NCBI RefSeq assembly: GCF_030294945.1
Contig: NZ_AP018448.1
Location: 9,458,501 to 9,522,500 of the forward strand
From: Streptomyces graminofaciens
GTDB lineage: Bacteria; Actinomycetota; Actinomycetes; Streptomycetales; Streptomycetaceae
DNA length: 64,000 nucleotides
Reading direction: 5' to 3'
Shown here: positions 9,965 through 19,067 of the stretch, piece by piece
Numbering within the stretch: the stretch's first letter is position 1
Layout: every line of letters starts with the position of its first letter
The notes under the pieces: generated by a model
Seen by the model: only the letters and a program-made list of their open reading frames with translations
Told to the model about the DNA's origin: nothing
The model's database searches: none
Made by a program: the position numbers and the translations under genes

Positions 9965-11316
9965 TGGTCGGCAGTCGTACCGGCCGTCCCCCCGTCCAGC
10001 GGCTCACCCGGCGGCCACCGGTTCCCCGCCCGCCCCGCGACAACCCCGTACGCCGGCTCCACACGCGCGTCCGCAAGGCCTGGGACCGGCCGCTTACCGC
10101 CTACTACGTGATCCTCGGCGGCAGTCTGCTGATCACCGTGCTGGGGCTCGTGATGGTCTACTCGGCCTCGCAGATCACGGCGTTGCAGAAGTCGCTGCCC
10201 GGCACGTTCTTCTTCCGCAAACAGTTCCTCGCGGCCTCGATCGGCACCGTGCTGCTGCTCCTCGCCTCGCGGATGCCGGTGAGACTGCACCGGGCCCTGG
10301 CGTACCCGCTGCTGGCCGGCTGTGTCTTCCTGATGGCCCTCGTCCAGGTCCCCGGGATAGGGCAGTCGATCAACGGCAACCAGAACTGGATCGCCATCGG
10401 CGGCTCGTTCCAGATCCAGCCCAGCGAGTTCGGCAAGCTGGCGCTCGTGCTGTGGGGCGCCGACCTGCTCGCCCGCAAGGAGGACAAGCGGCTGCTCACG
10501 CAGTGGAAGCACATGCTGGTGCCGCTCGTCCCGGTGACGTTCATGCTGCTCGGGCTGATCATGCTCGGCGGCGACATGGGCACGGCGATCATCCTCACGG
10601 CCGTCCTGTTCGGCCTGCTCTGGCTGGCCGGGGCACCGACGCGGCTGTTCGTCGGCGTACTGTCGATCGCCGGGCTCATCGGGTTCGTCCTCATCAGGAC
10701 CAGCGAGAACCGCATGGCCCGCCTCGCCTGCATCGGGGCCACGGAACCCCGCGCGGACGGTGCCGACTGCTGGCAGGCCGTGCACGGCATCTACGCCCTC
10801 GCCTCGGGCGGAATCTTCGGTTCCGGGCTTGGCGCCAGTGTGGAAAAATGGGGGCAACTCCCGGAAGCGCACACCGACTTCATCTTCGCCGTGACCGGTG
10901 AGGAACTGGGCCTCGCGGGGACGCTGTCGGTGCTCGCCCTCTTCGCGGCTCTAGGCTATGCGGGTATCCGCGTGGCCGGACGCACGGAGGACCCCTTCGT
11001 GAGGTATGCCGCGGGAGGCGTGACCACCTGGATCACCGCGCAGGCGGTGATCAACATGGGTGCGGTGCTCGGCCTGCTGCCGATCGCCGGTGTCCCGCTC
11101 CCGCTGTTCTCCTACGGAGGTTCCGCCCTGCTGCCGACCATGTTCGCCATCGGGTTGCTGATCGCCTTCGCGCGCGACGACCCCGCTGCGCGGGCGGCGC
11201 TTGCGATGCGGCAACCCCGCTTTGGTAGAAAACGGGGCGGCGGCCTTTCGGGGCCCGGGAGATGGAACACGATGCGACGGCGTGCCTCGATGGCGCGTTC
11301 GTCCGGAGAGCGGTGA
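9964..11316 (+). CDS. ftsW: Septal peptidoglycan glycosyltransferase FtsW (SEDS family)
   Basis: Polytopic membrane polymerase that works with FtsI to build septal glycan from lipid II. From the ATG at 9964 the product has 450 residues: a Pro/Arg-rich cytoplasmic N-terminus, about ten membrane helices, and SEDS features NQNWIAIGGSFQIQPSEFGKLALVLW, GGDMGTAIIL, EAHTDFIFAVTGEELG and PLPLFSYGGSALL. The frame is open back to a TTG at 9841, but the extension is not SEDS-like. The Arg-rich C-terminal tail is likely cytoplasmic. Start choice is the weak point, because the ATG has only a poor GGGGGT upstream and may depend on the short ORF that ends on it. Confidence 0.93.
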   Translation: MVGSRTGRPPVQRLTRRPPVPRPPRDNPVRRLHTRVRKAWDRPLTAYYVILGGSLLITVLGLVMVYSASQITALQKSLPGTFFFRKQFLAASIGTVLLLLASRMPVRLHRALAYPLLAGCVFLMALVQVPGIGQSINGNQNWIAIGGSFQIQPSEFGKLALVLWGADLLARKEDKRLLTQWKHMLVPLVPVTFMLLGLIMLGGDMGTAIILTAVLFGLLWLAGAPTRLFVGVLSIAGLIGFVLIRTSENRMARLACIGATEPRADGADCWQAVHGIYALASGGIFGSGLGASVEKWGQLPEAHTDFIFAVTGEELGLAGTLSVLALFAALGYAGIRVAGRTEDPFVRYAAGGVTTWITAQAVINMGAVLGLLPIAGVPLPLFSYGGSALLPTMFAIGLLIAFARDDPAARAALAMRQPRFGRKRGGGLSGPGRWNTMRRRASMARSSGER

Positions 11317-11322
11317 ATTTCG

Positions 11323-12411
11323 GTGCATGTCGTACTCGCCGGTGGCGGAACCGCCGGTCACATCGAGCCCGCGCTCGCCCTCGCGGACGCCCTGCGCAGG
11401 CAGGACCCGACCGTGGGTATCACGGCCCTGGGCACCGAGCGCGGCCTTGAGACGCGCCTCGTCCCCGAGCGCGGCTACGAACTCGCGCTGATCCCCGCCG
11501 TACCCCTGCCACGCAAGCCCACCCCCGAGCTGATCACCGTGCCGGGCCGACTGCGTGGCACGATCAAGGCGACCGAGCAGATCCTGGAGCGCACCAAGGC
11601 GGACTGCGTCGTCGGCTTCGGTGGTTACGTGGCCCTGCCGGGCTACCTCGCCGCCAAGCGCCTCGGCGTGCCGATCGTCGTCCACGAGGCCAACGCCCGC
11701 CCCGGCCTGGCCAACAAGATCGGCTCGCGGTACGCGGCCCGGGTCGCCGTCTCCACGCCCGACAGCAAGCTCCGTGACGCCCGTTACATCGGCATCCCGC
11801 TGCGCCGAGCCATCGCGACCCTGGACCGCGCAGCCGCGCGCCCCGAGGCCCGCGCGATGTTCGGTCTCGACCCGAACCTGCCGACCCTGCTGGTCTCCGG
11901 CGGCTCCCAGGGCGCCCGCCGCCTGAACGAGGTCGTCCAGCAGGTCGCCCCCTACCTTCAGCAGGCCGGCATCCAGATCCTGCACGCGGTCGGCCCGAAG
12001 AACGAACTGCCACAGGTGCAGCAGATGCCGGGAATGCCCCCCTACATCCCGGTACCGTACGTGGACCGGATGGACCTCGCGTACGCCGCGGCCGACATGA
12101 TGCTCTGCCGCGCGGGCGCGATGACCGTCGCCGAACTCTCCGCCGTCGGACTCCCGGCCGCCTACGTCCCGCTGCCCATCGGCAACGGCGAACAGCGACT
12201 GAACGCCCAGCCGGTGGTCAAGGCCGGCGGCGGACTGCTGGTCGACGACGCGGAGCTGACCCCCCAGTGGGTCCAGCAGACCGTCCTGCCCGTGCTCGCC
12301 GACCCGCACCGGCTCTACGAGATGTCCCGCGCCGCCAGCGAGTTCGGCCGCCGGGACGCCGACGACCTGCTCGTCGGGATGGTGTACGAGGCGATCGCGT
12401 CGCGCCGGTAA
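11323..12411 (+). CDS. murG: Lipid II synthase MurG (UDP-GlcNAc transferase)
   Basis: Peripheral membrane GT28 glycosyltransferase that adds GlcNAc to lipid I to give lipid II. 362 residues with two Rossmann-like domains: the N-terminal [13 protein letters not shown] loop, [15 protein letters not shown] and [12 protein letters not shown], and the C-terminal [33 protein letters not shown] and NGEQRLNA motifs that bind UDP-GlcNAc. The start is a GTG 6 bp after the ftsW stop, with GGAGAG upstream. Fits its place between ftsW and ftsQ. Confidence 0.96.
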   Translation: MHVVLAGGGTAGHIEPALALADALRRQDPTVGITALGTERGLETRLVPERGYELALIPAVPLPRKPTPELITVPGRLRGTIKATEQILERTKADCVVGFGGYVALPGYLAAKRLGVPIVVHEANARPGLANKIGSRYAARVAVSTPDSKLRDARYIGIPLRRAIATLDRAAARPEARAMFGLDPNLPTLLVSGGSQGARRLNEVVQQVAPYLQQAGIQILHAVGPKNELPQVQQMPGMPPYIPVPYVDRMDLAYAAADMMLCRAGAMTVAELSAVGLPAAYVPLPIGNGEQRLNAQPVVKAGGGLLVDDAELTPQWVQQTVLPVLADPHRLYEMSRAASEFGRRDADDLLVGMVYEAIASRR

Positions 12412-12450
12412 GGCAGCGGCCGGAGGCACAGAGCGGAAGGCAGGGGAGCC

Positions 12451-13257
12451 GTGGCCGGACCGACCACCGCCGAGCGCGACGCGGGCGAGGGATACAAGGA
12501 TTCGGTCTACGGCCCACTGTCGGGCAGACGGCTTCCCCGTCTTCGTATGTTCATCATCCTGGCCGTCGCCCTGCTCCTTCTCGGCGGCGGCTCGCTCTGG
12601 GTCCTGTACGGCTCCTCGTGGCTGCGTGCCGAGCGCGTGACGGTCTCGGGGACGGACGTCCTGACCGAGGCTCAGGTGCGCACGGCTGCCCAAATTCCGC
12701 TTGGTGAACCACTGATTTCCGTCGACACCGACGAGATCGCGTCACGATTGCGGAGGAAATTGCCCCGAATTGACTCGGTTGATGTCGCCCGTTCCTGGCC
12801 TCATGGAATCGAGCTGAAAGTGACCGAGCGCACTCCGGTTCTGATTGTCGAAGACACGGGAAATGCGGGCAACTACGTCGAAGTGGACGCGAAGGGCGTA
12901 CGGTTCGCGACGGTTTCGCATGCCCCTGAGGGCGTTCCCGTACTGGAATTGGCGCTTTCCTCCCCGGGTTCCGCCGCCGCCAGTCTGCGACGCTTCGGCG
13001 AGGAGCGGCTCGTGCGGGAGGCCGTACGGGTCGCCCGCGCCATTCCGGCCGCCGCCGCGCGCGACACGCGCGTCGTCAAGGTCCGCTCGTACGACGACAT
13101 CTCGCTGGAGTTGACCGGCGGGCGCACCGTGGCGTGGGGATGTGGCGAGAAGGGGCGCGCGAAGGCCCGTACTCTCACTGCTCTGATGAAAGCCGCCCCT
13201 GGTGCGCGGAACTTCGATGTGCGTGTTCCCACCGCCCCGGCGTCATCGGGGAGTTGA
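12451..13257 (+). CDS. ftsQ: Cell division protein FtsQ
   Basis: Bitopic divisome protein that links early and late septation proteins. 268 residues: cytoplasmic tail, one membrane helix (about 32-53), then a POTRA domain (about 58-127) with the typical LRAERVTVSG entry and LPRIDSVDVARSWP, followed by the FtsQ beta domain. GTG start with GGGGAG upstream. Codons in 12690-12960 are unusually A/T-tolerant for this genome (ATT, AAA, TTG and GTT occur in a run), unlike the flanking genes. In family knowledge, Streptomyces ftsQ mutants grow but make few septa. Confidence 0.92.
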   Translation: MAGPTTAERDAGEGYKDSVYGPLSGRRLPRLRMFIILAVALLLLGGGSLWVLYGSSWLRAERVTVSGTDVLTEAQVRTAAQIPLGEPLISVDTDEIASRLRRKLPRIDSVDVARSWPHGIELKVTERTPVLIVEDTGNAGNYVEVDAKGVRFATVSHAPEGVPVLELALSSPGSAAASLRRFGEERLVREAVRVARAIPAAAARDTRVVKVRSYDDISLELTGGRTVAWGCGEKGRAKARTLTALMKAAPGARNFDVRVPTAPASSGS

Positions 13258-13533
13258 CGCACATCCGCGCAGGCCAGCACCCTGGTTGGGCACCGCTATG
13301 GCTGATCACATAGGGTGAAAAGAAAAACGGGAGGTTCGGCGTGTTCGTTGAACGTGCGCCACTTGTCGACTTAGTGTCCTGTTCGGAAGAGTCCAAGGAA
13401 CAGTCACACTGGTAACCCTAAACTTCAGCGTTAGGGTTCGGGTCGGCGTTCGGACCGTCCCCTTCGGCATCAGTCGTCGGCTCGCATCACCCGTGAGGCG
13501 ACGACACGTAACTCGAGGCGAGAGGCCTTCGAC
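13258..13533 (+). promoter_or_regulatory. ftsQ-ftsZ intergenic promoter region
   Basis: In studied Streptomyces this gap carries several ftsZ promoters, at least one linked to sporulation (established knowledge). Here a good vegetative-type match, TTGAAC-18 bp-TAGTGT, is at 13348-13377; a weaker one, TTGGGC-17 bp-CATAGG, is at 13286-13314. Downstream is a perfect inverted repeat, AACCCTAA (13414-13421) and TTAGGGTT (13431-13438), 9 bp apart. The gap is less GC-rich than the flanking genes. GAGAGG at 13520-13525 serves the ftsZ start. Confidence 0.6.
13348..13377 (+). promoter_or_regulatory. Candidate ftsZ promoter (vegetative type)
   Basis: TTGAAC at 13348-13353 and TAGTGT at 13372-13377, spacer 18 bp. 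Best sigma-70-like match in the ftsZ upstream region; the 8+8 bp palindrome begins 37 bp downstream of its -10, within what would be the leader. Assigned by eye. Confidence 0.4.
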
Positions 13534-14724
13534 GTGGCAGCACCGCAGAACTACCTCGCAGTCATCAAAGTCATCGGTGTCGGCGGCGGTGGTGTCAATG
13601 CCATCAACCGGATGATCGAGGTCGGTCTCAAGGGCGTCGAGTTCATCGCCATCAACACCGACGCTCAGGCGCTGTTGATGAGCGACGCCGACGTCAAGCT
13701 CGACGTCGGCCGCGAACTCACCCGCGGACTCGGCGCCGGAGCCAACCCGGCCGTCGGCCGCAAGGCCGCCGAGGACCACCGCGAGGAGATCGAGGAGGTC
13801 CTCAAGGGGGCCGACATGGTCTTCGTGACCGCCGGTGAAGGCGGCGGCACCGGTACCGGCGGCGCGCCCGTCGTGGCCAACATCGCGCGATCCCTGGGCG
13901 CCCTCACCATCGGCGTGGTCACCCGCCCGTTCACCTTCGAGGGACGGCGCCGCGCCAACCAGGCCGAGGACGGCATCGCCGAACTCCGCGAAGAGGTCGA
14001 CACCCTCATCGTCATCCCGAACGACCGGCTGTTGTCCATCTCGGACCGCCAGGTCTCGGTCCTCGACGCCTTCAAGTCGGCCGACCAGGTCCTGCTCTCC
14101 GGTGTCCAGGGCATCACCGACCTGATCACCACGCCCGGTCTGATCAACCTTGACTTCGCCGACGTCAAGTCGGTCATGTCCGAGGCCGGTTCGGCCCTCA
14201 TGGGCATCGGCTCGGCCCGCGGCGACGACCGCGCGGTGGCCGCCGCCGAGATGGCGATCTCCTCGCCGCTCCTCGAGGCCTCCATCGACGGCGCCCGGGG
14301 CGTCCTGCTCTCCATCTCCGGTGGCTCCGACCTCGGTCTGTTCGAGATCAACGAGGCCGCGCAGCTGGTCAGCGAGGCCGCCCACCCCGAGGCGAACATC
14401 ATCTTCGGCGCGGTCATCGACGACGCCCTCGGTGACGAGGTCCGGGTCACGGTCATCGCGGCCGGCTTCGACGGCGGCCAGCCCCCGGCCAAGCGGGACA
14501 CCATCCTCGGCTCGGCATCGGCCAAGCGCGAGGAGCCGACGCCGGTGCGGTCCACCGAGACCCGCCCGTCCTTCGGTTCGCTCGGCAGCGTCAAGCCGAA
14601 GGAGGAGCCGGCGCTCGCCCCGGAGCCGGTGAACGAGGTTCCGCTCTCCCCGCCGGTCCCGCCGTCCCGGTCCTACTCGGACAGCGCGGCGGAAGAGCTG
14701 GACGTGCCGGACTTCCTCAAGTGA
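13534..14724 (+). CDS. ftsZ: Cell division GTPase FtsZ
   Basis: Tubulin-like GTPase that forms Z-rings and, in Streptomyces, ladders of rings in spore-forming hyphae. 396 residues: the N-terminal [16 protein letters not shown] phosphate loop, the tubulin signature GGGTGTG (about residues 108-114), the T7 loop [11 protein letters not shown] that completes the GTPase of the next subunit, a variable Pro/Glu-rich linker (about 330-385), and the C-terminal peptide LDVPDFLK that binds SepF and membrane partners. GTG start. The stop overlaps the pgeF start by 4 bp. Confidence 0.98.
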   Translation: MAAPQNYLAVIKVIGVGGGGVNAINRMIEVGLKGVEFIAINTDAQALLMSDADVKLDVGRELTRGLGAGANPAVGRKAAEDHREEIEEVLKGADMVFVTAGEGGGTGTGGAPVVANIARSLGALTIGVVTRPFTFEGRRRANQAEDGIAELREEVDTLIVIPNDRLLSISDRQVSVLDAFKSADQVLLSGVQGITDLITTPGLINLDFADVKSVMSEAGSALMGIGSARGDDRAVAAAEMAISSPLLEASIDGARGVLLSISGGSDLGLFEINEAAQLVSEAAHPEANIIFGAVIDDALGDEVRVTVIAAGFDGGQPPAKRDTILGSASAKREEPTPVRSTETRPSFGSLGSVKPKEEPALAPEPVNEVPLSPPVPPSRSYSDSAAEELDVPDFLK

Positions 14725-15452
14725 TAGGTCAGACGGACTCCCGCAGCGGCGCGCATTTCGCCTTCACCGACAGGTGGGGCGGGGTGAGCGCCGCTCCGTA
14801 CGTGGAGCTCAACCTCGGCGGGGCGGTCGGGGACGACGCCGACGCCGTACGCACGAACCGTGAACTGGCCGCCAAGTCGCTGAACCTGGAGGCCGGCCGC
14901 GTCGTCTGGATGAACCAGGTGCACGGCGCGGACGTGGCGGTGGTCGAAGGCCCGTGGGGCTCCGACTCCGACATCCCGTCCGTCGACGCGATCGTCACCA
15001 CCCGGCGTGGTCTCGCGCTCGCGGTTCTCACCGCCGACTGCGTCCCGGTCCTGTTGGCCGACCCCGTCGCCGGGGTCGCGGCCGCCGCCCACGCGGGCCG
15101 GCCCGGCATGATCGCCGGGGTCGTCCCCGCCGCCGTAGAGGCCATGATCGAACTCGGTGCCGAGGCCACCCGGATCGTCGCCCGCACCGGCCCCGCCGTC
15201 TGCGGCCGTTGTTACGAGGTGCCCGACGCGATGCGCGCCGAGGTGGCCTCCGTCGAGCCGGCGGCGTACGCCGAAACCAGCTGGGGCACACCCTCCGTGG
15301 ATGTGTGCGCCGGAGTGCACGCTCAACTGGAGCGGCTCGGGGTGCGCGATCGGGAGCAGTCTCCCGTGTGCACGCTGGAGTCGCGCGACCACTTCTCGTA
15401 CCGCCGCGACCGCACGACAGGGCGACTCGCGGGATATGTCTGGCTGGACTGA
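14721..15452 (+). CDS. pgeF: Peptidoglycan editing factor / purine nucleoside phosphorylase family (YlmD, LACC1-like)
   Basis: Family members are zinc enzymes acting on purine nucleosides, and PgeF in E. coli is linked to removing wrongly incorporated L-Ser from cell-wall precursors. 243 residues. The three expected metal ligands are present: His69 (MNQVHGADV), Cys107 ([11 protein letters not shown]) and His124 (AAHAG). The family's usual HAGWRG is HAGRPG here, so the Trp-Arg pair is changed. FSYRRD near the C-terminus is typical. GTG start overlaps the ftsZ stop, so it is probably translated with ftsZ. Its role in Streptomyces division is not known to me. Confidence 0.85.
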   Translation: MIGQTDSRSGAHFAFTDRWGGVSAAPYVELNLGGAVGDDADAVRTNRELAAKSLNLEAGRVVWMNQVHGADVAVVEGPWGSDSDIPSVDAIVTTRRGLALAVLTADCVPVLLADPVAGVAAAAHAGRPGMIAGVVPAAVEAMIELGAEATRIVARTGPAVCGRCYEVPDAMRAEVASVEPAAYAETSWGTPSVDVCAGVHAQLERLGVRDREQSPVCTLESRDHFSYRRDRTTGRLAGYVWLD

Positions 15453-15458
15453 TAAGGC

Positions 15459-16178
15459 ATGACGGACCGTAAGGCACAACTCGCCAGAAATCTGGCGCAG
15501 GTGGAGGACCGCATCGCGGCGGCGTGCGTCGCCGCCGGGCGCAAGCGCGACGAGGTGACCCTGATCGTGGTCACCAAGACCTATCCCGCGAGCGATGTGC
15601 GGATCCTGTCGGAACTAGGTGTGCGTCATGTCGCCGAGAACAAGGACCAGGACGCGGCGCCCAAGGCTGCCGAATGTGCGGATCTGCCCCTTGTCTGGCA
15701 CTTCGTGGGTCAGTTGCAGACCAATAAGGTCCGTTCTGTGGTCCGTTACGCGGATCTCGTACAGTCCGTCGATCGTTCCAGGCTCGTCACGGCTCTGTCG
15801 AAGGAGGCGGTTCGGGCCGGGCGTGAGGTGGGATGTCTTCTGCAGGTCGCACTCGACGCCGAGGTGGGCGGCCGGGGAGACCGGGGAGGCGTCGGACCCG
15901 AGGGGATCGGCGAGTTGGCGGATCTCGTGGTGGAATCGCCGGGATTGCGGCTGGACGGTCTGATGACTGTCGCGCCGCTCGCCGGGGAGTACGCGGGGCG
16001 CGGGCGCGCGGCGTTCGATCGGTTGATGGATTTGTCGACTGACCTGCGCCGGGCTCATCCGGCTGCGAACATGGTCTCCGCAGGGATGAGTGCGGACCTC
16101 GAGGAGGCCGTGGCTGCTGGGGCGACACATGTACGCGTCGGTACTGCGGTACTCGGAGTCCGTCCCAGGCTCGGGTAA
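15459..16178 (+). CDS. YggS/PLPBP family pyridoxal-phosphate homeostasis protein
   Basis: Fold-type III PLP-binding protein without known catalysis; it manages free PLP and affects amino-acid pools. 239 residues, starting at an ATG 6 bp after the pgeF stop. PLP-lysine region is [17 protein letters not shown] (Lys about residue 37), followed by [10 protein letters not shown] and near the C-terminus [27 protein letters not shown], which binds the phosphate. Conserved in this position between ftsZ and sepF in Gram-positive dcw clusters. More A/T-containing codons than the mur genes. Confidence 0.92.
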   Translation: MTDRKAQLARNLAQVEDRIAAACVAAGRKRDEVTLIVVTKTYPASDVRILSELGVRHVAENKDQDAAPKAAECADLPLVWHFVGQLQTNKVRSVVRYADLVQSVDRSRLVTALSKEAVRAGREVGCLLQVALDAEVGGRGDRGGVGPEGIGELADLVVESPGLRLDGLMTVAPLAGEYAGRGRAAFDRLMDLSTDLRRAHPAANMVSAGMSADLEEAVAAGATHVRVGTAVLGVRPRLG

Positions 16179-16308
16179 CGTCGCCAAGAAGTCGGACCAC
16201 AGCAGAAAATATGGTCATTACCGCCGAAAGGCGGGCATAACGGCCTCGTGGATCGCGGGCAATTGGCAAGTCGTCAGTCGATCCACCACAGAGCGGAGGA
16301 CTCAGAGC

Positions 16309-16941
16309 ATGGCCGGCGCGATGCGCAAGATGGCGGTCTACCTCGGCCTCGTGGAGGACGATGGGTACGACGGCAGGGGATTCGACCCCGATGACGACTT
16401 CGAGCCCGAGCTCGACCCGGAGCCCGAGCGGGAGCACCGGCACCGCGAGCCGGTGCATCAGGCGCACCAGCCGCAAAGGGACGAATCGGTGCGAGTGGTG
16501 CAGCCTCCCGTTCAGCGTGAGCCCGTGTCGCACTCCTCTTCGCTCCCCGCGGAATCGATGCGACCCGCCCGGATCGCGCCCGTGGCATCCATCACACAAG
16601 AACGTTCGAGTCTGGAGAAGAACGCACCGGTGATCATGCCCAAGGTCGTGTCCGAGCGAGAGCCTTACCGGATCACGACGTTGCACCCGCGGACCTACAA
16701 CGAGGCCCGTACCATCGGGGAACACTTCCGTGAGGGCACCCCGGTGATCATGAATCTGACTGAGATGGACGACACAGATGCGAAGCGACTTGTCGACTTT
16801 GCGGCCGGTTTGGTGTTTGGTCTTCACGGCAGCATCGAGCGGGTGACGCAGAAGGTGTTCCTGTTGTCGCCTGCTAACGTCGATGTCACGGCGGAGGACA
16901 AGGCCCGAATCGCGGAGGGCGGGTTCTTCAACCAGAGCTGA
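16309..16941 (+). CDS. sepF: FtsZ membrane-anchor protein SepF
   Basis: Binds the FtsZ C-terminal peptide and tethers it to membrane. 210 residues: an N-terminal amphipathic start ([17 protein letters not shown]), an acidic and Pro/His-rich linker (about 20-110), and the SepF domain beginning near [30 protein letters not shown] and ending with [11 protein letters not shown]. The ATG at 16309 is chosen because GAGCGGAGGA lies 8 bp upstream and the membrane-binding helix starts here; the frame is open back to 16090, but that stretch overlaps yggS and is not SepF-like. Downstream of yggS by 130 bp. Confidence 0.94.
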   Translation: MAGAMRKMAVYLGLVEDDGYDGRGFDPDDDFEPELDPEPEREHRHREPVHQAHQPQRDESVRVVQPPVQREPVSHSSSLPAESMRPARIAPVASITQERSSLEKNAPVIMPKVVSEREPYRITTLHPRTYNEARTIGEHFREGTPVIMNLTEMDDTDAKRLVDFAAGLVFGLHGSIERVTQKVFLLSPANVDVTAEDKARIAEGGFFNQS

Positions 16942-17001
16942 GACGCACGACCGGAACGAACAGCACGGAACAGGGAAACAGGGGAGAGGGAAGCACGGAT
17001 C

Positions 17002-17292
17002 ATGAGCGTGGTTTGGCAGGTTGTCTACGTCGCGCTGATGTGCTTGCTCATCGTGCTTATCTTCCGGTTGGTCATGGACTACGTCTTCCAGTTCGCCCGC
17101 TCATGGCAACCCGGCAAGGCGATGGTGGTCGTTCTGGAGGCCACCTACACTGTCACCGATCCACCGCTCAAGCTTCTGCGGCGGTTCATTCCGCCGCTGC
17201 GTCTCGGGGGCGTGGCGCTCGACCTGTCCTTCTTCGTACTGATGATCATCGTCTACATCTTGATCTACATCGTGGGCGGACTCGCGAGGTGA
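17002..17292 (+). CDS. sepG: YggT/YlmG family membrane protein SepG
   Basis: 96-residue membrane protein of the YggT family with two hydrophobic helices (about residues 5-27 and 70-93) joined by a loop with YTVTDPPLKLLRRFIPPLRLGGVALDLS, the family signature. In Streptomyces the protein encoded here, SepG, helps localise SsgB at sporulation septa and affects nucleoid compaction (published for other species). ATG start with GGGGAGAGG upstream. Position between sepF and divIVA is the conserved one. Confidence 0.9.
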   Translation: MSVVWQVVYVALMCLLIVLIFRLVMDYVFQFARSWQPGKAMVVVLEATYTVTDPPLKLLRRFIPPLRLGGVALDLSFFVLMIIVYILIYIVGGLAR

Positions 17293-17344
17293 TTGTGGAC
17301 GAACCGGTCTTGCCGACTGCCGATGACTACGTTGAGGTGAAGAG

Positions 17345-18643
17345 ATGCCGTTGACCCCCGAGGACGTGCGGAACAAGCAGTTCACGACCGTCCGCCTCCG
17401 AGAAGGCTATGACGAGGACGAGGTCGATGCCTTCCTCGATGAGGTCGAAGCCGAACTGACGCGACTGCTCCGCGAGAACGAGGATCTGCGCGCCAAACTG
17501 GCCGCGGCCACGCGCGCCGCTGCCCAGAACCAGCAGAACATGCGCAAGCCTCCGGAGCCCCAGGATCAGCAGGGCGGCATGCAGCAGGGCGGCATGCAGC
17601 AAGGTGGCATGCAGCAAGGTGGCATGCAGCAGCAGGGCATGCAGCAGGGCGGTATGCAGCAGGGTGGCATGCAGCAAGGTGGCATGCAGCAGCAGGGCAT
17701 GCGTGGTCCCGGCGCGCCCGTACCCGCTGGGATATCGGGCCCGCCGCAGCAGATGGGTGGCCCCATGGGTGGCCCGCCCCAGCTGCCGAGCGGCGCCCCG
17801 CAGCTGCCCGCAGGCCCTGGTGGCCAGGGGCAGCAGGGTCCCGGCCCGATGGGTCAGGGACCGATGGGCCAGGGCCCGATGGGTCAGGGCCAGATGCAGC
17901 CCATGGGTCAGGGCCAGATGGGCCAGGGTCCGATGGGTGGCCAGCCCATGCAGCAGATGGGTGGCCCGATGGGCGGCCCCATGGGTGGTCCGATGGGCGG
18001 CCCCGGTCAGGGTCCCGGCGGCGACAGTGCCGCGCGTGTCCTCTCGCTGGCCCAGCAGACCGCCGACCAGGCGATCGCCGAGGCTCGTTCCGAGGCCAAC
18101 AAGATCGTCGGCGAGGCGCGTTCGCGTGCCGAGGGTCTTGAGCGGGACGCCCGTGCCAAGGCCGACGCCCTGGAGCGGGACGCGCAGGAGAAGCACCGCG
18201 TCGCGATGGGCTCCCTGGAGTCCGCTCGCGCCACGCTGGAGCGCAAGGTCGAGGACCTGCGTGGCTTCGAGCGCGAGTACCGCACGCGTCTGAAGTCGTA
18301 CCTGGAGTCGCAGCTGCGTCAGCTGGAGACCCAGGCCGACGACTCGCTGGCCCCTCCGCGCACTCCGGCGACCGCGTCGCTGCCGCCGTCCCCGGCGCCC
18401 TCCATGGCTCCGGCCGGCGCGAGTGCCCCGTCGTACGGTGGCAACCCGGGCGGCATGGGCGGAGGCATGGGTGGAGGCATGGGCGGTGCCCCGGCTCCGG
18501 CCGCGCCTTCCTACGGTGGTCAGCAGCAGATGTCCCCGGCCATGACCCAGCCGATGGCTCCGGTCCGGCCGCAGGGTCCGTCGCCGATGGGGCAGGCGCC
18601 TTCGCCGATGCGTGGGTTCCTCATCGACGAGGACGACAACTGA
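17345..18643 (+). CDS. divIVA: Polar growth determinant DivIVA
   Basis: Coiled-coil cytoskeletal protein that marks hyphal tips and branch points and directs wall synthesis there; essential in Streptomyces. 432 residues: the N-terminal lipid-binding region [23 protein letters not shown] and first coiled coil (to about 60), a low-complexity Gln/Gly/Met linker (about 75-225), a long second coiled coil (about 228-340: [21 protein letters not shown] onward), and a Gly/Met/Pro-rich tail ending with an acidic peptide. The linker contains a 60-bp tandem duplication. ATG with GAGGTGAAGAG upstream. Last gene of the cluster; a strong terminator follows. Confidence 0.96.
   Translation: MPLTPEDVRNKQFTTVRLREGYDEDEVDAFLDEVEAELTRLLRENEDLRAKLAAATRAAAQNQQNMRKPPEPQDQQGGMQQGGMQQGGMQQGGMQQQGMQQGGMQQGGMQQGGMQQQGMRGPGAPVPAGISGPPQQMGGPMGGPPQLPSGAPQLPAGPGGQGQQGPGPMGQGPMGQGPMGQGQMQPMGQGQMGQGPMGGQPMQQMGGPMGGPMGGPMGGPGQGPGGDSAARVLSLAQQTADQAIAEARSEANKIVGEARSRAEGLERDARAKADALERDAQEKHRVAMGSLESARATLERKVEDLRGFEREYRTRLKSYLESQLRQLETQADDSLAPPRTPATASLPPSPAPSMAPAGASAPSYGGNPGGMGGGMGGGMGGAPAPAAPSYGGQQQMSPAMTQPMAPVRPQGPSPMGQAPSPMRGFLIDEDDN
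17581..17700 (+). repeat. 60-bp tandem duplication inside divIVA
   Basis: Positions 17581-17640 and 17641-17700 are identical at 58 of 60 bases. Each copy is itself built of 12- to 15-bp units coding MQQGG or MQQQG. Both mismatches are at third codon positions (C/T and A/G), so the protein repeat is exact. This is the type of slippage-prone tract that differs in copy number between strains. Confidence 0.95.
17845..18013 (+). repeat. Degenerate [10 protein letters not shown] repeat tract in divIVA
   Basis: Repeated 15-bp-type units coding Gly-Pro-Met-Gly-Gln, then Gly-Pro-Met-Gly-Gly, run through this part of the linker. Units are degenerate rather than exact. Expected to be flexible and disordered between the two coiled coils. 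Confidence 0.8.
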
Positions 18644-18679
18644 CGAGTACGGGTACGCCGTAGGCGTCGGCAGCATTCA

Positions 18680-18719
18680 GGGCGTGGCCCCGGATTTCGA
18701 TCCGGGGCCGCGCCCTTTT
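18680..18719 (+). terminator. Rho-independent terminator after divIVA
   Basis: A 16-bp stem with one mismatch (left arm 18680-18695, right arm 18700-18715) and a TTCG tetraloop-like centre, followed by TTTT at 18716-18719. It lies 37 bp after the divIVA stop and is well formed to end the dcw transcript. Confidence 0.85.
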
Positions 18720-18789
18720 GCTACGCGTGTTCGGGGGAGTTCGGGGCTGTTGTTCGGGAATGGGTGCGTGTGTCTGGTGCACGCAACGC

Positions 18790-18833
18790 CGAAGGCCTGG
18801 GGCGCCGATCTTTTTCGGTGCCCCAGGCCTTCG
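18790..18833. terminator. Perfect 14-bp (extended 19-bp) hairpin between divIVA and ileS
   Basis: CGAAGGCCTGGGGC at 18790-18803 pairs exactly with 18820-18833; the inner GCCGA/TCGGT adds five more pairs (one wobble) with a TCTTTT loop. It has no U-tract on either side, so it is either a stem-only bidirectional terminator for ileS read-through or a processed RNA structure. Between it and the ileS stop (18834-19067) I see only G-rich degenerate repeats of GGGGCGGCTGGG type and no gene. Confidence 0.6.
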
Positions 18834-19067
18834 AGGGTGCCCTTGGCTTGGCTGGGCGGGCGTGGTTTCGCTCACCGGCGCTTCCCGGGTGCCGATGCGC
18901 CCACCCCTGCCGCCCCAGCGTCACGATGCCCGCAGTTGGGGCGGCTGGGTCGGCTGGGGCAGTTGGGGCGGCTGAGGCCGCGCCCGTCAGGAGCGCCGGG
19001 AACTGTGCGATCAGCCACGTACTACCGCCCGCGGTTTCCGGACGGCCGTTTCGGCAGACCCTGGCGG

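Noticed and set aside
17571..18013. Regular repeats in divIVA as a possible CRISPR array
   Set aside because: They are in-frame coding repeats without unique spacers, and no cas gene is near.
635..18643. Loss of murC and mraZ from the dcw cluster
   Set aside because: Streptomycetes are known to keep murC elsewhere and lack mraZ here, so this is not a deletion in this strain.
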